64,000 nucleotides of DNA, taken from NCBI RefSeq assembly GCF_900220975.1, contig NZ_OBQD01000012.1:1-64000 (forward strand). Direction: 5' to 3'. Source of the DNA: Rhizobium subbaraonis. GTDB taxonomy: Bacteria > Pseudomonadota > Alphaproteobacteria > Rhizobiales > Rhizobiaceae. Within the stretch, counting starts at the first letter, position 1. Each line of letters starts with the position of its first letter. Of this stretch, positions 1-9,016 are shown in pieces. A model generated the notes under the pieces. That model searched no databases and had not been told where the DNA came from. It saw only the letters and a list, made by a program, of their open reading frames with translations. The translations under genes were made by a program, and so were the position numbers.

Positions 1-440
1 CTCTTCTGCCTTGTGTCTTTTCCCTGCCATTTCAATGTCCTTCCTCGGCTCAATAGCCATACTTCAAGAAGGATCACTTTTCAGGGGGCAGACCAACCTG
101 CACCAGCACTGAATTGGCATTCATACGTACGACTTTCGCGTTTTCCCGCCTCAAAAAGTTCGGCGCACGCTAGTGGCGTGCCACGCCCGCGTCAACGGTC
201 CAGGGCCGGGCAAACTCACGTGGGCGCGCTTTCTCAACGCTTTCCGCATGCATCAAGCGATGCACGCCTGCGGGCACCGTGGTTGTAAAGCAAGCCACTG
301 CCGATCCGAGCCTCGCTGGCGCTTCGCACGAGAGGCATCGCGGCCGTTCGAACACCCCCTTACCCCGACGGAGGCATCATCGGCAACTTCGACTTTCGCG
401 AACCGCGAATGCGCGGCACCATCGCACCTCTCCCGGCAGG
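1..440. other. No gene recognised at left edge
   Basis: This is the region downstream of the leftward aspartoacylase-like gene. Its open frames are short, lack a recognisable domain or a good ribosome binding site, and overlap each other. I see no RNA gene, repeat or strong terminator. It is probably intergenic, or the end of something outside the window. Confidence 0.5.
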
Positions 441-1646
441 CTACTCGGGATAGGCCTCGACGCCATCCGGCGCCGGCCTTTTGAAGAGGATGAACACCAA
501 GGGGTTTCCCGGCTCGGCCATCGCATCGCTGCGCTGGCCCGTCACCTCCCCGGCGACATCGCTGACGTATTCCGCGACCACTTCGCCAAAGCCGTTGCGC
601 TGAACGGCCACCGTCTGTCCGGCTTCGATCTTGTCGTTAAGCTTGACCAGATGCTCGACGAGACCGCCCGCGGTGGCAAGGATCGGGAACGCACTGTTGC
701 CGACAAAGACGTTCACGTCCTTACCCGTGCGTCCCATCGGGCCGGAAACGATGCCATGATGCTTGAGCACGTTCATGGTGCCTTCCACGAACAGCGAGAC
801 CATCTCGAGATCCAGCACGCGGGCGGCGCCGATCTCCGGCGTGAAGGCGGGTATGCCCACATCCATGAAGGCGTTGTGGAGCACGCCTGGATAGACGTGG
901 TTGTCGAAGATCTGGCCGACGGGATAGAGCTCCACCATCGCCTTCACCTCGGGGACATCCATGCCGCCAATGTTGAACGCGGTGACATCGAAGCCGGTTG
1001 TCCCGGTGTGGAAGTCGATTGCGAAGTCCGCGTTCGGCCGCAGCAGCCGGTTGAACAGGAGACCGGCGTGTCGGCTGGGGGCCGTGGCGCCGTTCTCGTT
1101 TCCGGGCCACTCCCGGTTCATATCGATCAGATCGATGCCTCTGCCCTGATTGGGCCATCTGCGCTGCATGCCTTCCACCGCGGGGCGGGACACGTCCGTG
1201 ACCGCCATAACCGTGCCCGACATCTGCGCCGGATCGAGCTGGTTCATCACGGTCTGAACCGTGTGTATGGAACTCATTTCGTCGCCATGCACACCACTGA
1301 CCAGAACGGCGCGCCTGCCCGGCCTCGCTCCCCGGGCGACCGTCACAGAGACATGCCAATGCTGTCCGGATGGCATCGCGACGCCCTGGAAGTACAAATA
1401 GTGCCTCTGCCCCGGCTCCAGGTCGTTGACGTCGAGCGTGCTGACAACCTTCTTTCCGTCGACCACATCGCCCGTGTAGATCGTCCCCCGCGAACTTTCT
1501 GATACCGCATCACCAGAGGAGGTGGCCGTCTCCTTCGCATAGGTTGCGCCTGCGCTTCCGGCGATAACCGCCGACGCTCCTGCCGAGGCAAGGGAGGCCA
1601 GCATGAACTTGCGGCGATCAAGGCCTTCTTTGGGTTTGTGCGACAC
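441..1646 (-). CDS. Tat-exported succinylglutamate desuccinylase/aspartoacylase-family protein
   Basis: This 401-residue protein begins with a twin-arginine signal (RRKFML at residues 11-16, then an alanine-rich hydrophobic stretch), so it is probably exported folded. The mature part is an AstE/AspA-like M14-type zinc hydrolase. The first metal motif HGDE is at 120-123, a DMNREWPG segment is near 175-182, and the third zinc ligand is probably His213 in DFHTG. Family members remove acyl groups from N-acyl amino acids or related amides. Most are cytoplasmic, so Tat export here is unusual. No neighbour suggests the substrate: the flanking genes are a divergent small secreted protein and a LuxR regulator. 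Family assignment is firm; the specific reaction is unknown. Confidence 0.85.
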   Translation of the reverse strand: MSHKPKEGLDRRKFMLASLASAGASAVIAGSAGATYAKETATSSGDAVSESSRGTIYTGDVVDGKKVVSTLDVNDLEPGQRHYLYFQGVAMPSGQHWHVSVTVARGARPGRRAVLVSGVHGDEMSSIHTVQTVMNQLDPAQMSGTVMAVTDVSRPAVEGMQRRWPNQGRGIDLIDMNREWPGNENGATAPSRHAGLLFNRLLRPNADFAIDFHTGTTGFDVTAFNIGGMDVPEVKAMVELYPVGQIFDNHVYPGVLHNAFMDVGIPAFTPEIGAARVLDLEMVSLFVEGTMNVLKHHGIVSGPMGRTGKDVNVFVGNSAFPILATAGGLVEHLVKLNDKIEAGQTVAVQRNGFGEVVAEYVSDVAGEVTGQRSDAMAEPGNPLVFILFKRPAPDGVEAYPE

Positions 1647-1986
1647 GGCGTCCGTCCTTTGTCATCTGCACGAGGGGCAATGTTCGAAAAGTGACACGTG
1701 CATCAGTAGCGAGAAACCCGCGTGGTCGCAAACGAGGCGTGTGCTTCGGAAACGCGCAGGGGTGCACAGGTAAGAGACGCGATATCCAGACAGGAGGGAG
1801 CGATTTGCGGTCGGCCCATCGTTCAGTCCGGCGCCAACAGGGACCCAATCATTCCATTCCGCCGCCTCATCGCCCTCCCATGTCTGGGAAGGTCTATTCG
1901 TGACGCTCACCCAAATTGGGGACGACACGGGACCTGCAACCTGCAAGGCAGGCATGTCAGTCAAAATCAGAAATGAAAGGTGAGGC
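1647..1986. other. Divergent intergenic region
   Basis: About 340 bp separate the leftward Tat-exported hydrolase from the rightward small secreted protein. It should contain both promoters. Open frames here have no convincing start or domain. I see no strong palindrome. Confidence 0.5.
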
Positions 1987-2325
1987 ATGCGTGCGGTTTC
2001 AATCGTACTCTCATTCGTGATGGTTCTTTCCGGTGCCGCGCTGGCGGCCGCGGGCGAATTGGACGGGACCTGGACGGGAGCGACACCGGGAGGGTCATCG
2101 ATCAAGGTCGTCGTCGCCAATAATCAAGCCAAATCCTACTACTTCAAAGGCAAATCCCAGGGCGGGATCGGTGGGAAAGTCTCCGGCGGCAAGGCGGCCT
2201 TCGGCTTGCGCACCAACAAAAGCGCGAAAGTCGTATTGCAGGGTCAGAAAGGCAACAAACTGGTATTCGTCTACACAGACAACACCGGCCCCGACGCGCT
2301 CAAAGTCACCCTGACGAAGAACTGA
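1987..2325 (+). CDS. Small secreted protein of unknown function
   Basis: This 112-residue protein starts with a clear Sec signal peptide: Met-Arg, a hydrophobic core, and an Ala-rich cleavage region near residues 20-23. The mature part is short and rich in Gly, Lys and Thr, with alternating polar and hydrophobic residues suggestive of a beta-barrel or lipocalin-like fold (ELDGTWTG near its start). An AAAGG-type ribosome binding site lies just upstream of the ATG. I recognise no family. It is monocistronic and lies convergent to the LuxR gene. Confidence 0.7.
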   Translation: MRAVSIVLSFVMVLSGAALAAAGELDGTWTGATPGGSSIKVVVANNQAKSYYFKGKSQGGIGGKVSGGKAAFGLRTNKSAKVVLQGQKGNKLVFVYTDNTGPDALKVTLTKN

Positions 2326-2375
2326 GAGAGCGGCGAACTCGACGCCGATGCGTCATCGGTAAGGCGGCAGGCCAG

Positions 2376-3473
2376 TTATTCGCTGGCGACATTCCGAAAC
2401 GACGAGAAGCGCGCGACGAATTCGGCCTGGCGCGAGATGCCCGTCTTTGCAAGAATGCTCTTGGTCTGCGTGCGAACGGTCTCCTGCGATATGCGGTAAA
2501 GCAACGCAATCTGGGCTGCGGAACGGCCCGCGACCAGATTTTCGGCGACGCGCGCTTCCGCCGGGGTGAAATCATAAAGCCTCTGCACCAGCAACCGGAA
2601 CGGCAGGCCCGGCTGCGTCAGCGGCACGATCGCCACGATGAAGGCAACGCCGCTGAAGACGTCGCGGCCCTGCCCGCGCAGCGGCGTCAGATGCAGCACG
2701 AACGGCGCCTCGTCCCCGGTGCCACGGACGCCGATCGACATCGGCGCCCCGTTGTGAAGATCCGCTTCGCCCAGGGCCCGACGAAGAAGCCTGTTCGCCG
2801 CTTCGTCAGCCACGCGAATCTGATCAAGCGCTCCGGCGCCGATCTGGGATTGCAGGCGCGAAAACGGCTCGTTCATCAATCGGACCCGGCCACGCGCATC
2901 GATCGCGGCGGCCGGAATGCCGACCGTCTGCAGCCCCTGCAGCGATCCGGTGACGGCCTGCGCCTGGAACTTGCTCGCCAGCAGAACCGCACGAGATATG
3001 TGCGGTCGCAAGGTATCCAGGAAAGCTATCGCATCCCGGTCGAATGCGCCCTGAGCATGGCGCCTGTCGATCGAGAAGATCGCAATGTCGTCGCCGGCCC
3101 CCATGATATGGGTAGCCGCGGTCCACCCCAGGCCGCGCGGGCGGAGAAACTCGGTATAGATGGGATGGTGGGCGATTTCCTCTGGACTGGCGAAGTCTTC
3201 GTCTGAAACGAACCCCATCTCCGCCATGGCGACGACGCGCTGCGCGCGAATGTTGATCGCGCTCCAATGGCCCTTCAACAGAGCGTCCAGATGCTCGACG
3301 CAATTCTCCGACGCGGCTACGGCGGAGTGGTTCGGCCCCACCGTGAACAGCGATCCGCCAAAAGAGCCCGTTGCCGCGGCCACTTTCTCGATCACGCCGG
3401 GCCAGAGGCTCGGCAAAACGGCCGCCTCATAGATCGAATCGACAAGGGATGAAGGATGTTCCATATCCGCCAT
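2376..3473 (-). CDS. LuxR-family transcriptional regulator
   Basis: This protein of about 365 residues ends in a LuxR-type helix-turn-helix, from about 60 to 10 residues before the end. It carries the usual F-TPAEARVAE start and the SQETVRTQTKSILAKTG recognition-helix region. The long N-terminal part has no recognisable autoinducer or receiver domain and may be a PAS/GAF-like sensor. I chose the ATG at 3473 (MADMEHP) because it begins the conserved-looking segment; an in-frame ATG 42 bp upstream is possible, and neither has a strong ribosome binding site. The target genes are unknown. Confidence 0.8.
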   Translation of the reverse strand: MADMEHPSSLVDSIYEAAVLPSLWPGVIEKVAAATGSFGGSLFTVGPNHSAVAASENCVEHLDALLKGHWSAINIRAQRVVAMAEMGFVSDEDFASPEEIAHHPIYTEFLRPRGLGWTAATHIMGAGDDIAIFSIDRRHAQGAFDRDAIAFLDTLRPHISRAVLLASKFQAQAVTGSLQGLQTVGIPAAAIDARGRVRLMNEPFSRLQSQIGAGALDQIRVADEAANRLLRRALGEADLHNGAPMSIGVRGTGDEAPFVLHLTPLRGQGRDVFSGVAFIVAIVPLTQPGLPFRLLVQRLYDFTPAEARVAENLVAGRSAAQIALLYRISQETVRTQTKSILAKTGISRQAEFVARFSSFRNVASE

Positions 3474-3724
3474 GTATATCGCGCAATAAATAGTTGAGCA
3501 GCGACGCCGATACAATCACATCAACGTTTAGACTTCATGAAGATCTTGCACAGTGAGCGGCGTACCGCTTCTCAACCTGCCTGCCGTACCCTGTCATACC
3601 AAGTCCGGCCCGGTTCACCCCGAGCTGATAGCAAGGATGCAGCGGAGAGCGTCTCGTTCAGGCTGGCCATCGACTTATCGATCGAAACCGGAGGCGGCCT
3701 GTTTGACGAGCGACGGCCTTCCCC

Positions 3725-4822
3725 TCACCCCGCACGGAAATGCTTGGACAACTTCAGCCCCTGTGCCTGGTAGTTGGAGCCGAGCCCGGCGCCATAGAGG
3801 CTCTCGGGGAGTTCCAGCATGCGCTCGTAGACGAGGCGGCCGACGATCTGTGCGTGATCCAGGATGAAGGGCACTTCATGGCTGCGCACTTCCAGGACCG
3901 CCCGGCTGCCGGAGCCGCCGGCGGCCGCGTGGCCGAAGCCGGGGTCGAAGAAGCCGGCATAATGGACGCGGAATTCGCCCACCAGCGGATCGAACGGCGT
4001 CATCTCGGCGGCATAGAGCGGGGGCACGTGGACGGCCTCGCGGGAGACGAGGATATAGAACTCGTCGGGGTCGAGGATGAGTTCGTTGCGACCGCGGCTG
4101 AAGAGCGGCTCCCAGAAATCGAAGACGTCGTGCTGGTTCTTCTTGTCTACGTCGACGACGGCCGTGTGATGCTTGCCGCGATAGCCGATCAGCCCGTCGG
4201 GACCGGTTCCCTGCAGGTCGATCGACAGCGCGATCCCGCCGCCGGAGACGTTCGGCGTCTCGCTTGCCACCAGCGTGTCGCTCTTGTGCAAGGCCAGAAG
4301 CTCGGCATCGGAAAGCAGCGCGTTGCCGCGGCGGAAGCGGATCTGCGACAGGCGCGAGCCGCGTCGGACGACGATCGGGAAGGTTCGCGGCGAGATTTCC
4401 AGATACAGCGGGCCGCTGTAGCCGGCCGGGACTTTGTCGAATTCCTGGGCGCGGTCGGTAATGACGCGTGTGAAGATGTCGAGGCGGCCGGTCGAGCTCT
4501 TCGGATTGGTGGAGGCCGAAAGCTCCGCGGGCAGGTCGAGGCTTTCCATCAAGGGCACGATGTAGACGCATCCCGTCTCCAGCACGGCACCTTCGGAGAG
4601 GTCGATGACATGCAGCTTCAGACGGTCGAGCTTGTCGGAGACGAGATGCGCGGGTCCGGGCAGAAAACTTGCGCGCACGCGAAACGCTTTCGAGCCGAGC
4701 CTGAGATCGAGGCTAGCGGGCTGGATCTGATCCTGGTCGAGCTTCGCCTCGCTTGCCAGTCTCCCGCCCTCGAACAGTTCGGCGATGGCGCGGTCCGCCA
4801 GAATTCCCGTTGCGTTTGCCAT
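3725..4822 (-). CDS. dcd: 2'-deoxycytidine 5'-triphosphate deaminase (long rhizobial form)
   Basis: This 365-residue dCTP deaminase converts dCTP to dUTP for thymidylate synthesis. It is nearly twice the length of the E. coli enzyme (about 190 residues) and appears to contain two tandem Dcd/dUTPase-like units. The first has PASLDLRLGSKAF near the N-terminus and STNPKSSTGRLDIFTR in the middle. The second begins around GIALSIDLQG. The long form is usual in Rhizobiales. An open frame continues upstream of ATG 4822 across the antisense strand of metZ, but the conserved protein starts at MANATG. It is divergent from metZ. Confidence 0.9.
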   Translation of the reverse strand: MANATGILADRAIAELFEGGRLASEAKLDQDQIQPASLDLRLGSKAFRVRASFLPGPAHLVSDKLDRLKLHVIDLSEGAVLETGCVYIVPLMESLDLPAELSASTNPKSSTGRLDIFTRVITDRAQEFDKVPAGYSGPLYLEISPRTFPIVVRRGSRLSQIRFRRGNALLSDAELLALHKSDTLVASETPNVSGGGIALSIDLQGTGPDGLIGYRGKHHTAVVDVDKKNQHDVFDFWEPLFSRGRNELILDPDEFYILVSREAVHVPPLYAAEMTPFDPLVGEFRVHYAGFFDPGFGHAAAGGSGSRAVLEVRSHEVPFILDHAQIVGRLVYERMLELPESLYGAGLGSNYQAQGLKLSKHFRAG

Positions 4823-4903
4823 GACCCTATCCTTAAAACTGGCAGACAAAACCAAATGCAGGCAATTGACGCAAGCGCCTCCAGGCAGTATGGACCGGAT
4901 ATC

Positions 4904-4960
4904 CCGTGGTGATTTGGCCGGTCGGCTTGCAGCCACGTTAAATAAGTAGCTAAAAAGGCC
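4904..4960 (+). promoter_or_regulatory. SAM-II riboswitch aptamer in metZ leader
   Basis: The sequence matches the SAM-II (metA) motif. P1 pairs CGTGG (4905-4909) with CCACG (4933-4937). The loop has the conserved GATTTGGCC (4911-4919), followed by CTTGCAGCC and then the TAGCTAAAAAGG tail. The tail GGCC at 4957-4960 can pair with loop GGCC at 4916-4919 to close the H-type pseudoknot. SAM-II commonly precedes metA/metZ genes in Alphaproteobacteria and lowers expression when S-adenosylmethionine is plentiful. It lies 58 bp before metZ on the same strand. Confidence 0.92.
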
Positions 4961-4997
4961 GGGTGCAGAACCGGCCCGTATTGCGGCCGGTTTTTTT
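4957..4997 (+). terminator. Attenuator: antiterminator overlapping an intrinsic terminator
   Basis: Three complementary blocks follow one another: GGCCGG (4957-4962), CCGGCC (4971-4976) and GGCCGG (4985-4990), then seven T residues (4991-4997). Block 2 can pair with block 1 (antiterminator) or with block 3 (intrinsic terminator), but not both. Block 1 includes the GGCC that closes the SAM-II pseudoknot, so ligand binding should free block 2 for the terminator. The pairing is read directly from the sequence; the switching direction is inferred. Confidence 0.85.
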
Positions 4998-5017
4998 GTT
5001 TGGAAAGCGATGATCCC

Positions 5018-6202
5018 ATGAGCAAGTCCTGGCGCCCGGCAACCCAACTCGTCCACGGTGGCACTACCCGTTCGCAGCACGCTGAAACCTCCGAAGCGAT
5101 CTTCCTGACGCAGGGATTCGTCTACGAGAGTTCGGAAGCCGCCGAGGCACGCTTCAAGGGCGAGACGGACGGCTTTATCTACGCCCGCTACGGCAGCCCG
5201 ACAAACGACATGTTCGAACGCCGCATGTGCCTGCTGGAAGGTGCCGAGGAGGGCCGGGCGATGGCGTCGGGCATGGCCGCTGTCGCCGCCGCAATCCTCT
5301 GCCAGGTGAAGGCCGGCGACCATATCGTCGCCGCGCGCGCCCTGTTCGGCTCCTGCCGCTATATCGTCGAGACGCTGGCGCCGAAATACGGCGTGGAATG
5401 CACGCTGGTGGACGGACGGGACCTGGCGAACTGGGAAAAGGCAATCCAAAAGAATACCAAGGTCTTCTTCCTCGAAAGCCCGACCAATCCGACGCTCGAA
5501 GTGGTCGACATCGCCGGCGTCGCCAGGCTTGCCAACCAGATCGGCGCCAAGGTCGTGGTGGACAATGTCTTCGCCACGCCGATGTTCCAGAAGCCGCTGG
5601 AGCTCGGTGCGCACGTCGTCGTCTACTCCGCCACCAAACACATCGATGGCCAGGGCCGCTGCCTCGGCGGCATCGTGCTTTCGGACAAGCAGTGGATCGA
5701 GGAGAGCCTGCAGGACTACTTCCGCCACACCGGTCCGGCGATGTCTCCGTTCAACGCGTGGACGCTCCTGAAGGGCATCGAGACGTTGCCGCTGCGTGTC
5801 AGGCAGCAGACCGAGAACGCCGCGCGCGTGGCCGATTTCCTCGCCAGCCACCCCAAGGTGGAGCGCGTCATCTATCCAGGCCGCAAGGACCATCCGCAGG
5901 CCGATATCGTGGCCAAGCAGATGTCTGGCGGTTCGACCCTCGTCTGCCTCCACCTGAAGGGCGGCAAGGAAGCGGCCTTCACCTTCCAGAATTCGCTGGA
6001 GATCGTGGAAATCTCCAACAACCTCGGCGATGCAAAGAGCCTGATCACGCATCCTGGAACCACGACGCACAAGAACCTGACCGACGAGGCCCGTGCGGAA
6101 CTCGGCATCTCGCCGGGCACGATCCGCTTCTCTGCCGGCATCGAGGACGGCGACGACCTGCTGGCCGACTTCGCCCAGGCCCTCGACAAGGTGAAGGCGT
6201 AA
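5018..6202 (+). CDS. metZ: O-succinylhomoserine sulfhydrylase
   Basis: This 394-residue PLP enzyme of the Cys/Met-metabolism family converts O-succinylhomoserine and sulfide to homocysteine in direct-sulfhydrylation methionine synthesis. The PLP lysine is in SATKHIDGQGR (Lys207), and the family landmarks YARYGSPT and FLESPTNP are present. The start is ATG 5018, with GGAAA upstream; an in-frame TTG at 5000 is less likely. Expression is evidently controlled by the SAM-II riboswitch and attenuator just upstream. The next gene, apaG, is 220 bp away. Confidence 0.95.
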   Translation: MSKSWRPATQLVHGGTTRSQHAETSEAIFLTQGFVYESSEAAEARFKGETDGFIYARYGSPTNDMFERRMCLLEGAEEGRAMASGMAAVAAAILCQVKAGDHIVAARALFGSCRYIVETLAPKYGVECTLVDGRDLANWEKAIQKNTKVFFLESPTNPTLEVVDIAGVARLANQIGAKVVVDNVFATPMFQKPLELGAHVVVYSATKHIDGQGRCLGGIVLSDKQWIEESLQDYFRHTGPAMSPFNAWTLLKGIETLPLRVRQQTENAARVADFLASHPKVERVIYPGRKDHPQADIVAKQMSGGSTLVCLHLKGGKEAAFTFQNSLEIVEISNNLGDAKSLITHPGTTTHKNLTDEARAELGISPGTIRFSAGIEDGDDLLADFAQALDKVKA

Positions 6203-6422
6203 GCGCTCGCATGTCTGGTCGCGCATTGCTGCGGCAGTGCGCGACGATCTTTGTGCCGGACGCTGCCGGCAACGTTATTTCAGTAAATTAACTTGATCCA
6301 GCCGCGTCAGACGTGGCAACGAATAAGCGGGCGCGCATGTACGGCTTGCACATCGGCCCGGTGGCGGCCGCCTGCAAGGGCGCCGCGCCATAACAATAAC
6401 GCGTTCGAGCCAAGGCGTTGAA

Positions 6423-6815
6423 ATGTACAGAGCCCTGACCCGCGACATCGAGGTAACGGTGGAGCCTTACTTTCTGGAGGAGCAATCCGATCCGGACGAC
6501 AGCCGCTATGTGTGGGGCTACAGGGTGGTCATTGCCAACCATTCCGACGTGACCGTCAAGCTCGTGACGCGCTACTGGCACATCACGGACCAAAACGGCA
6601 TCGTCGACGAGGTCAGCGGACCGGGGGTTGTCGGAGAGCAGCCCGTCCTCGAACCGGGCGACACGTACGAATATTCGTCCGGATGCCCGCTGGACACGCC
6701 CTCCGGCGTGATGTTCGGGCACTACCAGATGGAAACACCGTCCGGCGAAGCGTTCAACGTGGCCATTCCGGCCTTCTCCCTCGACACGCCCGGCCAGGCG
6801 AGAACGCTGAACTGA
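6423..6815 (+). CDS. apaG: ApaG protein
   Basis: This 130-residue single-domain protein has the fibronectin-III-like ApaG fold. Typical landmarks are [13 protein letters not shown], the [10 protein letters not shown] strand, [14 protein letters not shown], and a C-terminal [13 protein letters not shown] region. The length is normal. In enterobacteria apaG is linked to Co/Mg resistance, but its biochemical role is unclear. Here it stands alone between metZ and the convergent hslO. Confidence 0.92.
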   Translation: MYRALTRDIEVTVEPYFLEEQSDPDDSRYVWGYRVVIANHSDVTVKLVTRYWHITDQNGIVDEVSGPGVVGEQPVLEPGDTYEYSSGCPLDTPSGVMFGHYQMETPSGEAFNVAIPAFSLDTPGQARTLN

Positions 6816-6817
6816 AA

Positions 6818-6838
6818 TCGCCCGCCGGAGGCGGGCGA
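6818..6838. terminator. Hairpin between convergent apaG and hslO
   Basis: A perfect 9-bp stem (TCGCCCGCC with GGCGGGCGA, 3-nt loop) begins just after the apaG stop. It has no long T tract on either side. Its position between convergent genes suggests a bidirectional terminator. Confidence 0.6.
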
Positions 6839-6864
6839 CAGGGTCATCGACGTGGCGCGCGCCG

Positions 6865-7854
6865 TTAGGCCGGCGACACTTCCGCAACATCGAAACGATA
6901 GGTCGTCGAGCAGAACTCGCACGTCGCCTCGATATGCCCGTCGGTCGCGGTGTGCTCTATCTCGTCTGCGGAAAGCCCCGATATGACGGCCTTCAGCTTG
7001 TCACGCGAGCACGAGCAGCGGTCGAGGACCTTCTGCGGGGGATAGACGCGCACGCCCTGCTCGTGGAACAGCCGGAACAGCAGGCGCTCGGTGCCGACGT
7101 TGGGATCGGTCAGCTCGTCCGTGTCGATCGTCTCGACCAGGGTGCGGGCTTCCATCCACTTGTCGTCTTCGGCGATCTTGTGTCCGGCCTCATCACCATC
7201 GCCACCCGGCAGATCCGCCTGCCGCATCCGATCGGGCGCTTCCGGCAGGAACTGGGCGACCACGCCGCCGGCACGCCAGCGATGGCGCCTCTTGCCGTCA
7301 CCGTCGCGATCGTAGAGCTCGGCAACGCCCAGGCGGACGCGCGTCGGTATCTGCTCCGACTGACGGAAGTAGACGCCGGCAATCTCCTCCAGCGTATGGC
7401 CGTCGAGCGCCACGATGCCCTGGTAGCGCTGGGTATGGGCGCCCTGGTCGATCGTGAACGCAAGCACGCCCTTGCCGAGAAGCTCGTGCGGTGCGCCTCT
7501 GCCATCGGCGATCGCCTGCTCCAGGGCCTCGGCGTCATAACGGGCATAGGCGCGAACGTTCTCGGGGCTGGAGAAATCGGCGACCAGAAGATCGACCGGA
7601 CCATCGCCCTTCGTCTGGAGGATCAGCTTGCCCTCGAACTTCAGCGACGTGCCGAGCAGGACGGTCAGCACGATCGCCTCGGCCAGCAGGCGCGCCACCG
7701 CTTCGGGGTAATCGTGCCGTTCCAGAATGGTGTCGAGCATCGGGCCGAGCTGGACCGCGCGGCCGCGCACGTCGAGGCCTTCGACCTGAAACGGCACGAC
7801 GTGATCGTCGCCGGCAAAATCGAGTTCGCCGAGTGTGGGGACTGGCTGAGCCAT
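6865..7854 (-). CDS. hslO: Hsp33 redox-regulated chaperone
   Basis: This 329-residue cytoplasmic holdase is activated by oxidative stress. The four zinc-binding redox cysteines are present near the C-terminus as CSC (280, 282) and CEFC (312, 315). The length is slightly above the E. coli protein, with a charged insertion around residues 205-230. Two adjacent ATG codons occur; I chose the one at 7854 because AAGGAG (7861-7866) lies 6 nt upstream of it and only 3 nt from the other. argF lies upstream on the same strand, 206 bp away. Confidence 0.95.
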   Translation of the reverse strand: MAQPVPTLGELDFAGDDHVVPFQVEGLDVRGRAVQLGPMLDTILERHDYPEAVARLLAEAIVLTVLLGTSLKFEGKLILQTKGDGPVDLLVADFSSPENVRAYARYDAEALEQAIADGRGAPHELLGKGVLAFTIDQGAHTQRYQGIVALDGHTLEEIAGVYFRQSEQIPTRVRLGVAELYDRDGDGKRRHRWRAGGVVAQFLPEAPDRMRQADLPGGDGDEAGHKIAEDDKWMEARTLVETIDTDELTDPNVGTERLLFRLFHEQGVRVYPPQKVLDRCSCSRDKLKAVISGLSADEIEHTATDGHIEATCEFCSTTYRFDVAEVSPA

Positions 7855-8060
7855 CATTCGCTCCTTCGACGCCATAGACCGGCCCGGGCGGGATGCTTTT
7901 CACATCTGCCAGGGACGGGTGCGTTCATCAGTGATTCTGCGCCATGACCGCCGCGATGTTTTCACATCCGGCGGCGCGATGCCAGCAAGGCACCGCGGCG
8001 ACATCGGGTTGCGCCATACATTGTGGCCGCGCCGGCGCATTTCAATAGCGCCGGGACGCC

Positions 8061-8978
8061 TCAGATCGCGTTCAGGCACCAGGCCAGGATCGACTTCTGC
8101 GCATGCAGCCGGTTTTCGGCTTCGTCGAACACCACCGACTGGGGTCCGTCGATCACCTCGTCCGTCACCTCTTCGCCGCGATGGGCGGGCAGGCAATGCA
8201 TGAAGAGCGCATCCTTGTCGGCCTTGCTCATCAACGTCTCGTTGACCTGGTAGGGCTGGAAGACGTTGTGGCCGCGGGCGCGGTGCTCCTGGTTCATCGA
8301 CACCCAGCAATCGGTGACGACGCAGTCGGCGCCGGCGACCGCCTGGTCGGCATCGTGGCAGAGCCTGATGTCACCGCCATTGTTGCGCGCCCAGTTGAGG
8401 ATCTTGTCTTCCGGCTCCGAGCCGAGCGGTACCGCCATGTTCATGCGGTAGCCGAACCGGGCGGCGCCTTCGACGAAGGAGTGAAGCACGTTGTTGCCGT
8501 CGCCCGTCCAAGCAATGGTGCGGCCCTTGACCGGCCCGCGATGCTCCTCGAACGTCATGATGTCGGCCATGATCTGGCAGGGATGGGTCAGATCCGTCAG
8601 GGCGTTGATGACCGGAACGGTGGCGTGCTCGGCCATTTCCAGCAGGCGGGCATGGTCGGTCGTACGGATCATGATCGCATCGACATAGCGCGACAGCACC
8701 TTGGCGGTGTCACCGATCGTCTCGGCACGACCGAGCTGCATCTCGGTGCCCGACAGAAACAGCGTGTCGCCACCCAGCTGGCGCATGCCGACATCGAAGG
8801 AAACGCGGGTCCGTGTCGAGGGCTTCTCGAAGATCATCGCCAGCATCTTGCCGGCCAGCGGCTTGTCCGCCGTTCCCGCCTTCGTCGCAACCTTGCGGGT
8901 CTTGGCGTCGTCCATGATCACGCGAAGGTTCTCGGCCGTCATGGCGGAGAGATCGAGGAAATGTCTGGTGCCTGCCAT
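8061..8978 (-). CDS. argF: Ornithine carbamoyltransferase
   Basis: This 305-residue enzyme transfers the carbamoyl group to ornithine to give citrulline in arginine synthesis. Diagnostic motifs are the carbamoyl-phosphate loop STRTR (54-58), HPCQ (132-135) and HCLPAHRG (260-267). It lies 38 bp downstream of argD on the same strand, an arrangement usual in Rhizobiaceae, and the two probably form an operon. Confidence 0.96.
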   Translation of the reverse strand: MAGTRHFLDLSAMTAENLRVIMDDAKTRKVATKAGTADKPLAGKMLAMIFEKPSTRTRVSFDVGMRQLGGDTLFLSGTEMQLGRAETIGDTAKVLSRYVDAIMIRTTDHARLLEMAEHATVPVINALTDLTHPCQIMADIMTFEEHRGPVKGRTIAWTGDGNNVLHSFVEGAARFGYRMNMAVPLGSEPEDKILNWARNNGGDIRLCHDADQAVAGADCVVTDCWVSMNQEHRARGHNVFQPYQVNETLMSKADKDALFMHCLPAHRGEEVTDEVIDGPQSVVFDEAENRLHAQKSILAWCLNAI

Positions 8979-9016
8979 TCTATGTCAGTCCTGCTGTTCT
9001 GCCCCGGGTCTCGACC

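Noticed and set aside
279-1502. 407-codon plus-strand frame
   Set aside because: Antisense shadow of the aspartoacylase-family gene; composition follows from GC-rich codon use.
3725-6226. Very long (833-codon) minus-strand open frame
   Set aside because: Only its last 365 codons are dcd. The upstream part is antisense to metZ and its riboswitch, with no homology-like features.
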